Below, in pieces: positions 1 through 8,085 of a stretch of DNA of 11,570 nucleotides. The stretch comes from Candolleomyces eurysporus (taxonomy: Eukaryota > Basidiomycota > Agaricomycetes > Agaricales > Psathyrellaceae). Position 1 is the stretch's first letter. Each line of letters opens with the position of its first letter. The stretch covers positions 1 to 11,570 of the forward strand of contig JANBPK010000234.1 of the NCBI GenBank assembly GCA_027579435.1, in the 5' to 3' direction. Made by a program: the position numbers and the translations under genes. A model generated the notes under the pieces. That model saw only the letters and a list, made by a program, of their open reading frames with translations, was not told the origin of the DNA and ran no database searches.

Positions 1-1663
1 GGAGCTGCTGATGAGGCTGCAGCTGCGCTTCCATCTTCCCCGCTCCTCCTCCTCCGGGTCAACGGAGACTGAGCCTGCGACATCCCACCCACGATCCGAC
101 TCGACGGTGGCGGCCCATNACGCCAACAGCCCCANGCCCCATCACCTTCTTGTGCACATCCGCCACCCTCTTCGCCGTCAAATACTCTTGCAGGTACGCT
201 CTGGTGGGGTACACAGGGATCGGCGGCAGGGGGGTGAGCACGTGCGGCTGCATCTGGATGTCCTTGAGGTACTGCGGCACGAACGGGTCCGCATAGAAGT
301 CGAATTGGAAATTATCGTCGCCTCGAGGTGAGAGTAACGGCGCCCCATGGCTATTCACACTCTACATTAAAGGAAAAAAAAAAGAGGTACGCAAGATAGA
401 CGTCAGCGATTAGTACATATCATATATATGAACAGGATAAAAACGAGACAAACCTGTGCAGACCCCCTCTTCGCTATGCTCCCCGCGGTAGTAGGAGCGG
501 CGTCTGCGACTGCACCTTCCACCATGGACGGCATGGGAGGGAAGAGTGCCAACTTGGGCGGCTGCTGCTGCTGCTGAGCAGAACTGTTGTCACCCGTCCC
601 ATTTTTCTTTTTCTTCTTTTGCTTCTTCCCTGAGCTCTTCCCATCCCCACTGACACTAATGCTAGAGCCTTCCGACTTTGTATTCGCTATCCCGGGGGGC
701 GGTTTAATTTGAACAGCAATCGGACCGGACTTTCCACTGTTAGCAGTAGCAGTAGCAGCACTGGTGGGAGTTTGAGGAGGATGGTGGACGACCGAACTTC
801 TGGCGATGGGGGGCAACAAGTGCGGACAAGACACGAACCCCGGTAACGGTGCCAACCTCGACTTCCATGACTCATGCATCTCCGTCGTCGTCGTCGTCGT
901 CGGGGGCTGGTCCTCACTCGACCAGTGACCATGGCCAGTAGCAGCCTGACTGGGATGTGGGATGCTTATTTGCTGTGAACGCGCTCCTTGCTGCTGTTGA
1001 GCAGTAGGTGATGTTGTAGAGAACACGTGCATACCCCCCGCTGTCCCCGGGNNGTNCNTNGGCGAGAGGTTGGTGTTCAGATGCGGTGGGTGGGGCAGNN
1101 GCCNNGGGGCGATCTTGGGTGATTCCCCGGCGATTGGGTCGGGGGAAGCAGTTGGAGGTTTCCTTGGGTGTTGTATGGGGAGTGCAGCGGCGACAAGCTC
1201 ATGCCAACAGGACTCGATGGGCTCTGCTGGGGCAATGGGACTTGGATGGGGCTGAGCTGCATGTGCGATGGTATGCGGTGTTGTTGGGGGTACATGGGTA
1301 CCCCTAGGGGAGGAGACATATGTTGGTGGGGGTACGAGGCGCCGTACCAGCCCTGGGAGTCGGGGTACATGCCCTGCTGGTAGGGATGCTGTGGACTATT
1401 ATACGGGGGCATACTGGCATGGCATCGATGAGGGTCAATACTTGAGGAAAGAGCTGAGGGACGTACATTAATGGTTGCTGGAAGTAAGGGTTGCTCTGAG
1501 TGTACAGCTGAGGAGGCCTCTTCACAGCAGGGCCTAGAGTAGGCAGGTCACGGTCAGAATGAGTAAGAAACGATGATAGGCGCCGAGGACAAGCCGCACC
1601 TGACGCGTAGTAGGTCGGAGGCCGTTGCTGTTGCTGGTAGTAGGACAGAGGCTGGTGCGCCAT
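1..1663 (-). CDS. Pro/Gln-rich low-complexity protein with PAM2-like motif (partial, C-terminus off window)
   Basis: Family not recognised. My model has exons 1663-1600, 1533-1467, 1413-454 and 361-1, separated by introns with GTGCGG, GTACGT and GTTTGT donors and CTAG, CCAG and GTAG acceptors; phases match at all three junctions. The start is the ATG of MAHQPLSYYQQQQ, after a pyrimidine-rich leader; an ATG at 1932 in another frame is an alternative. The product is rich in Pro, Gln, Ser and Tyr, has short Gln and Thr runs, a Lys-rich stretch (KKQKKKKK), then a more ordered C-terminal part beginning SVNSHGAPLLSPRG. There FDFYADPFVP (304-275) resembles the PAM2 motif, which binds the MLLE domain of poly(A)-binding protein; this suggests, but does not prove, a role in mRNA regulation. 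The reading frame slips at N clusters near 1099-1105, 1052-1060 and 119-135, which I read as base-calling errors. The sequence beyond position 120 is therefore uncertain in frame. Confidence that a gene is present is good; exact protein is not. Confidence 0.7.
883..902. repeat. (CGT)n microsatellite, coding
   Basis: Six CGT units plus CG. On the minus strand it encodes a run of six threonines in the low-complexity protein. It is a slippage-prone site that could vary in length between strains. Confidence 0.9.
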
Positions 1664-2650
1664 TGGAGCAAGAAATTGAGAAGAATTATGCGAGAATAGG
1701 TAGGGGGCAAGAAGAGACGAAACCGAGGGAGAGAGGGGAAGGAGAGACTCGAACCAGTCAAGGTTATTTCTTTGTCCAGGAGCAGAAGAGAGATGCAGGC
1801 AGACGCGTCGGAGTTCCAGCACAGCACAGATCTGGTTCCGTGGGCGTAAATGGGGATCGCCGACCAGTCCGCAGCCTCGACCACTTTACGCTTTCCGAGG
1901 ACGCGTTTTGCCATGACTCCCGACGCGTTCATTCCGCTCCACTCACGACTCCAGGATTGGCATCATGACTCGACCCAGTTGCTTCAGGTGGTGCTCGGGA
2001 GCATCCCGAATAATTTGACCACCTGCCTGCCTCCCCTTTGCTCTGACTCTAGGTGTCGCCGTAGTACCTCCATTTACGTTTTAGAAACAGGCCCCTGGGT
2101 AATTATTTCAATTTACGACTTTCAGTCATGTCGACTCATCCGCAGCATTGAGGTAAAATTCCATACGTTTATTGACATCCCTACACCTAGGCCGTAACAG
2201 TCACGTTCAAAGCCACTTCTTGACTGAAATATGTCCTCGTTTGGTCCACTTCTTCCTTTCTATAGACCACATATCACCACCACCAGCGCATGGTTCGTGG
2301 TGATTGCGGCAGTTCAGAGACGTCATACAGGCGGCTGTCGGTCTTGCTAAACATCCTCTGTCATCGACCGTCGGCCAACACTTGACGGCACAAATTATAA
2401 GACCGCAATCACTTCCAAGCAAACGTCGTGATATTTTACGTATACCAGTCCATTCAATTCCGCAGCCAACGCAGGACCAACAACTACTCTGGCTTCTGCG
2501 ATGGAACGTTTTCTATTCAGTTGCCCCATACTGCCCGATTGCAGCGCCAGAAATCAGAAACTGGAAAGTACTCCATGTTGCCCTGCTGACCCCAAACCCT
2601 AAAACAGTCCAGGATCCAGCCACATAGCCACGGAAGACAGGGTCATCCAT

Positions 2651-2661
2651 TCCGAGTCGGA
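2651..2661. repeat. 11-bp palindromic element TCCGAGTCGGA
   Basis: Perfect inverted repeat TCCGA-G-TCGGA. The same 11-mer occurs inverted at 2941-2951, and its 9-bp core recurs at 6490-6498. The CCG-N3-CGG form resembles a binding site for a Zn2Cys6 fungal transcription factor; this is inference only. Confidence 0.5.
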
Positions 2662-2940
2662 TTAATTTAATTGCGCACTCGTGATCAATTCGAGTTGGAG
2701 AGGAACATGATGATGAAGCCCGAAAGTCATACCTCTCCGCGTGGCATCGNTTTTCAATACTCAGTNGAATTTTTTTTTCTTCGTTTATTCAAAAAATAAC
2801 GGCATTCGAGGAATTTACAAAGTTCACCATCGAAAGTCCGACTCGAAGCTTCCTGCTCGCAAGAAGTTGCGAAAATCGGGGAGAAGGAGGAGCGAGAAAC
2901 TGACGCGGGCGGGAGGGTTCCGAGTCCCGGAAGGATACTC

Positions 2941-2951
2941 TCCGACTCGGA
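2941..2951. repeat. 11-bp palindromic element TCCGACTCGGA
   Basis: Exact reverse complement of the element at 2651-2661, 290 bp away. An eight-base copy of one arm (TCCGAGTC, 2919-2926) lies just upstream, so a small hairpin of 2919-2926 with 2944-2951 is also possible. Confidence 0.5.
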
Positions 2952-3342
2952 GGTTGCCCAGGGCCACGTCTGTGTATTCTTATCCTCTACAATATATTGT
3001 CGCTTCCGCTGCTGGAAGTGGGGAAAAGAAGCAGATTTTCGTCAGATTAAGATTTCAGGGTTGAGTTCCAGGACGGAAACTCGAAAGCCGGAGATGAGGA
3101 AGGCGTTGTGGGGACACCGCTCTCCAGCTTGAACCCCGGATAATTCCAATGTGCACAGTCACCTCTCCCGCCGAGCCCGCAAGAAAATTCTGCAGCGTCC
3201 AACAGAAAGCCACAAATTTGGCCGAACGACCCAAAAGTACACGAGGGTAGCTTCTGAGTTCGCGGAGACTCACAGGGTCTGCCAAAGAACCTTCGTCAAT
3301 GAGCGAATCAAAATATTATAGCACGTCTCTGAGAGTCTCTTC

Positions 3343-3359
3343 ATCCTCCAATGGAGGAT
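3343..3359. repeat. 17-bp palindrome, ATCCTCCA-a-TGGAGGAT
   Basis: Two perfect 8-base arms around a single A, in the non-coding region about 770 bp upstream of the P450 start. It could be a dimeric protein site or chance; no family is assigned. Confidence 0.4.
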
Positions 3360-3970
3360 CGATACTCGCAGTTCACCTCGTCTTGTCGCAATTCCTCTGG
3401 ACACAACGCCCACACAAGACGGGTGGCACATTGGATTCCGCAAAAAGACAATCGCCCCTAACCTTCAATCGGCTACTTTCTCCTTCTGGTGCTCTTATTG
3501 CTCCCGTCACGCAACTAAGCCCTGCGAATCGGACTTGCCAAATCAAAACCTTTCTTGTCACCCACCTCCACCAGTCGCGACATTTCACCCAAAACAACAC
3601 TAAACCTGTTCCAATGACCACGTCAAAAAGCTGACTGGGCTCATTATCGATGAACGGGCCATGACATGCTCCTTCGGCTTGTCCCAGCTTCCACCAGAAA
3701 AACAAAAGGCGCCAGCGCTTGCCGAACCTTGGCAACTGTCCTATACGTATGTTCTGCGCCGTTTGTACCTGAGATAGACGGCAAGGCTATGATCATGATA
3801 GTAACCCGATATAACCTCTGTCACCTCCAAACACATCCAGCTCCCAGCTTTTGATAAACGATCTGGCATCCGCTTTTTGGGGCATGGATACGTTATACCT
3901 CCAATTCGGCCATTGCCCGGAACGCCTACAAGCAATATCTCCGTTTCTCAATTCTAATTCTCCAGATGAG

Positions 3971-3989
3971 CTATCGCTGATGGCGATAG
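3971..3989. promoter_or_regulatory. Inverted pair of GATA sites upstream of the P450 TATA box
   Basis: CTATCGC and GCGATAG form a perfect 7-bp inverted repeat with a 5-base spacer (TGATG). Each arm contains CGATAG, matching the fungal GATA-factor site HGATAR. It ends 31 bp before the TATA box, a plausible operator position. GATA factors in fungi control nitrogen, iron or light responses; which one, if any, acts here cannot be told. Confidence 0.4.
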
Positions 3990-4020
3990 AAGGCACCAGG
4001 GCCCGGAGGTCAGGGCATGG

Positions 4021-4028
4021 TATATAAA
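4021..4028 (+). promoter_or_regulatory. TATA box of the P450 gene
   Basis: TATATAAA lies 93 bp before the P450 ATG. The stretch after it (about 4060-4120) is strongly CT-rich, as in many fungal transcription start regions and 5' leaders. A CCAAT motif lies upstream at 3901-3905. Transcription start is estimated about 30 bp downstream of the TATA box. Confidence 0.65.
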
Positions 4029-4120
4029 CTGGTGGCGACGACCTGTCGAGATGATTTAGTCACCTCTCGCCCCTCCCCCCACTCCAAGTCCCCTCCCTCC
4101 TCAAGACCACCAAGTGAGCC

Positions 4121-7073
4121 ATGTCGTGGTCCATTCAGCAAGCGCTGATCCTCGATGTGATCGCCGGAGTCGTACGTCTCCTCTGTCCCTCCATCCATCC
4201 CCCTCGACTAACCTCGACGGCCAGGGCGTGCATCTCTACTGCCGCAGAAATGAACCAGAGAACTACTGGAAACTCTCTTCGGTTCTATTATCTCTGCCTC
4301 TAGTCCCTGCCTCGCTCCTCGCTTTGCACCTCCCCTCACTGACACGCTGTCTGCTCGTGTCCTTTGCCGTCTTCTTCGCGTCGTTGTTATGCTCCATGAC
4401 ATTGTACAGGATTTCCCCACTCCACCCGCTCGCGGGGTATCCTGGTCCACTGCTCTGGCGTATAACCAAGTTCGCACCGGCATGGTACGGCTTCAAGGGC
4501 AAGTACCACGTCCAGCTTAAACGCCTGCACGACAGGTACGGGCCTATAGTAAGAATAGGTATGTGTTCCTTCTGCAAGCGAGTTACAGATTACTCTTCTC
4601 CGCATGCGTGCATATACCGGACGCCGTAAAGCCTCCTTCGCGCCTTCCTTGGATTCTTTCTTTTTTTTCACAATCCCTTCCATCATCGTTCGTCTGGGGT
4701 AGCGATTGACTGACATCCCAATCCGTCGAATTCAGGTCCAAACGAGCTATCGATCGTCCAGACAGAGTTGATCCCGTACATCCTCGGGTCCAAGGGTATG
4801 CCGAAAGGACCGCGTATGTATCCTATACTATCTAATCTACCTCCATCTTCCTTCTTCTCAATTCCATCTATCTATTCCTTCATCTAACCCTGGGTTGTCG
4901 CCACAATTGCTCCTACTACCCTACCCCTCCTCCCACCTATTAATTTATATCACCCTTCTTCCTCTTCTTCTTCTTCTTCTCCTCACTCGTACTATATTCT
5001 TATACATATTGCATCGACTTTTAGTTTGGGAAGGCAGGCGGATCCTCCCATCAAAGAACTTCAACATCAACAACCACTTGATCGGCGTGCGAGATCTCGA
5101 CAGGCACGCCGAGCTTCGCAAGCCATGGAACAAAGCATTCGGGACTGGGCCCCTCAAGGACTACGAAGAGATGCTCCTTTCCCGGGCTGGCCTGCTAGCT
5201 AGCAGGTTGGAAGAGCTCTGCGATCAAGCTGCGGCCCAGGGTGACTTCAACGCGAAGGTGGATTTAGCGGAGTGGGCTAGTTTCTTCGCGTACGTCTTTC
5301 GAGCTTCTTCAAATCTTCTTCTTTGTGATGTTGTCGAGTTGCATGACTCGCATGGCGTGGAGCAATGATTTTCTGATCGCCGTTTGTCTATTATAGGTTT
5401 GATTTTATGGGAGATATTGCGTATGTTTATGAAAGTTTAACAGACACCCATAAGTACTTATGGCTTCCTTACTCGCTTCAGGTTTACGGTCGATTTTCGG
5501 CTATTGAAAGATGGCGACGTCAATAATTTTGTCAAGGACATGGAAGACGCGCAACGGTGAGTATCACCTTTCACACCATGTCCGAATGTTGAGCTGACTG
5601 CATGTCTTGTTTTCCGTAGGCTCCCGACGATCGTCCAGCACGTCCCTTGGCTCGCTAGAATCACCCGCGCAACACCTTTCATCAGTAACAAAATGCGTGC
5701 CTTCGGTGCGTTCGCTTTAGAGCAAGCCAAGAACCGCGCGTCACGGACGATGATCAAGAAAGACCTGTTTTACCACAAGGCAAGTCGCCTCCCTCTGCCC
5801 CACGACCACAAACAAAAACAAAAATTCATTTCGCTTCGTTCATCCAGATCCAAGCCGTAGACCCCAACTTCACCGCCTCACCGTTGCCCATCATAATTGC
5901 CAATTCTGTTTTGGCAATCCTCGCCGGATCGGATACCACATCGTCCGCACTAGCTACAACGTTCTACTCCCTATTGCGCCATCCGGAGTGCTACAAACAG
6001 CTGCAGAAGGAGATCGATGAAGTCTGTTCGGAGGATGGTGGTTGCGGTGACCCACTGCCCTCTCCGGACAGGCTAGCTCAGCTGCCCTACCTGAATGCGG
6101 TCGTGTAAGTGCACCCGAGTCTTCTGTTAATCTAACTCTTGCCCTTCTTTCCTTTCTTTCTTCTTTCTTTCATTTTGCTCGTTTAGGCTTTTTGAACCTA
6201 GTCCATGAGTGGGGTACTAACTAGATTCCAATTGGTTTTCTTTTTTTTGGTGTACGCAGAAACGAAGGGCTAAGACTCCAGCCACCTGTCCCAGCTTCCG
6301 TACAAAGGGCACCGAAGATCGGCAGTGGAGGGAAGATGCTAGGAAGCTCGATGTGAGTACATAATTACCGCTATTGGCGCGAACTCTTTTCATTTTGCTT
6401 GGGAGTTCCTTGATATGACGGTATGACGATATGACCGTTGCTGTCAATTGTCTCTCCAGTCTGTCACAACGGGTCCTATACACCGTTACCCGAGTCGGGT
6501 TCCTGCCACTGCTCTAAACTCCTTCCCACCCCGCCAAACGCATCTTTTTTTACTAGACTGGATAAGTAAACTTAGCTGACGTTGTTGATACTTAGGTTCC
6601 TACCGGAAGGCACCAACGTCCAGGTACCCCCATACGTCCTGCATCGGGACCCTAGGTACTTTTACCCGAATCCAGACAAGTTCTGGCCAGACCGGTGGCT
6701 TCTCAGTGCATCCGCCTCCTCCTCGTCGGACTCCAAGAGCCAGGGACGTTCATCGTCTTCAGAGGAGAGCGACTCCGCATCTGTCTCCTCTTCTGATGCC
6801 GAAGACTCCCCCTCGGGTGCTACGACTGGAACTTCGATTGTGCACGAAAAGAACGCGTTTATCCCATTCTCCACAGGCCCAGCAAACTGCGCTGGCAAAC
6901 CGCTCGCGTTGATGGAGCTGCGCTATGTTATCGCTCTGCTCGTCAGAAAATTCGACCTGGACTTCCAGGAAGACTTCGATGTGGAGGGATGGGAGAATAC
7001 GTTGACCGATCGGTTGACGATGTGCAGAGGGCCTTTGTTGGTAAATTTGAGGAAGAGGAAGGTGGTCTCATGA
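4121..7073 (+). CDS. Cytochrome P450 monooxygenase, ten exons, 604 aa
   Basis: Heme-thiolate monooxygenase, expected in the endoplasmic reticulum membrane with a separate P450 reductase; substrate unknown. Exons: 4121-4171, 4225-4558, 4736-4813, 5025-5289, 5397-5420, 5482-5556, 5620-5779, 5848-6104, 6260-6352, 6596-7073; all junction phases match and the total is 1815 nt. Three hydrophobic segments (about residues 8-21, 34-52, 59-77) precede the hinge HPLAGYPGP (84-92), a pattern common in agaricomycete P450s. I-helix AGSDTT is at 355-360, ExxR (E417, R420) in NEGLRLQPPVP, the PERF-type region FWPDRWL at 475-481, and the heme loop FSTGPANCAG with Cys544. The usual Arg of the heme loop is Ala542, as in some basidiomycete families. 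Odd features are a roughly 46-residue Ser-rich acidic insertion (483-528), a 24-nt exon 5, and a GC-AG intron 7. It is somewhat longer than the usual 500-560 aa. Family number not assigned. Confidence 0.95.
4960..4985 (+). repeat. CT-rich (CTT)n microsatellite in P450 intron 3
   Basis: A run of CTT-type triplets within the 211-nt third intron (4814-5024). The whole intron 3' half is pyrimidine-rich, which fits a polypyrimidine tract before the TTTTAG acceptor. Likely neutral and length-variable. Confidence 0.6.
6412..6435 (+). repeat. Three tandem 8-nt units GRTATGAC in P450 intron 9
   Basis: GATATGAC, GGTATGAC and GATATGAC follow directly on one another inside the 243-nt intron 9. A small tandem duplication is the simplest explanation. 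Confidence 0.6.
6488..6500. repeat. 13-bp palindrome ACCCGAGTCGGGT in P450 intron 9
   Basis: Perfect 6-base arms around a central G. Its 9-bp core CCGAGTCGG is shared with the elements at 2651-2661 and 2941-2951. Confidence 0.5.
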
Positions 7074-8085
7074 TTCCGATGACTTCCAACTTCGACGAGT
7101 AAAGATTCCAGAACCTTATCCCCACCAATCGTCCGTCCACTCTATGTAATAATTTATAGCCCAAACAGGTTTTCTTTTCTGTAACCCCAGTTTCCGTAGC
7201 CAGTAATCTACATTTCCTGTAGCAAGTGTTTGACTCCATCATTGTACTAATATTACAACGCACTCGAGGCCTTCTCTCTCCGATATAACCTATGAGCGGC
7301 GAAACTCGTCTTTATCGAGCCNTTTCTTGTTTTTAACTCGAGCGCTCAGCCCCCACAGGTGGACGCGATAATCACGTTTCATTAACTCCAAGGCCTCGGT
7401 CCGCGGCTGCTGACAGCGGGACATGGCGTACACCCAGATCATCGTCATAGTCATATTATGAATCAACCGCAGAACCTTGATCGATAAACCCAGCGTTATC
7501 GTTTATTTGATGGGCAACCTCATCTCAGTCCGGACCTGTCACTAGTCACTGTCAAGGAACTGAGCACCCCCACCNAAAAAAGCGATGCGTAATCGGCAAG
7601 GGGTGAGAAAAAGAGGCCCAAACACCCTGAACGATTACAGTACTGTTGTGAAGGATTTTTGTACGAAAGCAGGCAACCCAAATGAGGCGCCAACTCTCTC
7701 ATGAAAAATCGATAACATGGGCCCCCCGTCAAGGTCGGGGGTTCCAGAGGTACGGATACAGCGATGTCCATTGTCCACAAGCCGTATGCAGTATCTCCTT
7801 CCATAGAGAACTACTCAACCTGTATAGAGAGGTGTAAGTAATTAGAAGCCACCGACACGGAAGAACTCGCGAGGTGATCGCTGATATGCTCGCTGCCCAC
7901 AATACCCGAGCAGCTTGACGAGCCTTTACTTTGCACCATCGGGACTGGGGTTTTGCCGGGTCCGGCCCGGGTGGCGCTTATCTTCTGATGAGGTGGTAGC
8001 GCCCAGTATCCTTGAGGTCGTGTGCAAGGTCAAGGTTTACACAGGCAGAATGAATATTTGATTCAGAATGTCTCTAGATACATAT
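7074..8085. other. Convergent intergenic region, about 1 kb, 3' ends of both enzyme genes
   Basis: It lies between the stop codons of the P450 and the flavoenzyme. AT-rich stretches near 7145-7160 (AATAATTTATAG) could serve P450 polyadenylation, and the AT-rich minus-strand sequence just below 8086 could serve the flavoenzyme. A GC hairpin sits at 7723-7741. N calls are at 7322 and 7575. No coding region, tRNA or mobile element was supported. Confidence 0.6.
7723..7741. repeat. GC-rich inverted repeat, 6-bp stem
   Basis: CCCCCG and CGGGGG are separated by a 7-base loop (TCAAGGT). It could form a stable stem-loop in either transcript's 3' region, but no T- or A-tract makes it a defined terminator. 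Confidence 0.4.

Larger units (their letters stand above)
1664..4120. other. Divergent intergenic region, about 2.4 kb, no convincing gene
   Basis: It lies between the minus-strand low-complexity gene and the plus-strand P450. Open frames of 100-120 codons occur (for example near 2304-2627, 2741-3064 and 3373-3735), but none has a recognisable motif or a chain of matching splice sites. The stretch next to 1663 is CT-rich on the minus strand and fits a 5' leader. The interval also holds small palindromes (2651-2661, 2941-2951, 3343-3359) and, at its right end, the P450 promoter. Two N calls are present at 2750 and 2766. No tRNA, transposon ends or long repeat was seen. Confidence 0.6.

Noticed and set aside
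11..331. Plus-strand open frame at the left edge
   Set aside because: It is antisense to the better supported minus-strand exon and contains the ambiguous bases.
787..830. Possible extra small intron inside the large exon of the left gene
   Set aside because: A weak GTTCGT donor and CGCCAG acceptor exist, but the frame is open without it and no branch site is clear.
1738..1760. B-box-like GGTTCGAGTCTC on the minus strand
   Set aside because: No tRNA cloverleaf or A box around it; lies in a probable 5' leader.
2304..2627. Plus-strand open frame of 107 codons
   Set aside because: No domain, no promoter or splice support; composition like non-coding DNA.
2741..3064. Plus-strand open frame with basic composition
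   Set aside because: Starts in a poly-T stretch with N calls; no family resemblance and no upstream signals.
3373..3735. Minus-strand open frame of 120 codons rich in Trp
   Set aside because: No recognisable motif or splice chain, and an overlapping frame of similar length lies on the other strand.
7248..7256. TAATATTAC, identical to the nick-site nonamer of geminivirus-type rolling-circle origins
   Set aside because: No flanking stem-loop, no Rep-like frame and no iterons nearby; a single 9-mer in AT-rich 3' DNA is likely chance.
7950..8035. Possible tRNA or C/D snoRNA (GTGGTAGCGCC and TGATGA-like boxes)
   Set aside because: No matching B box, acceptor stem or D box at proper distance could be found.
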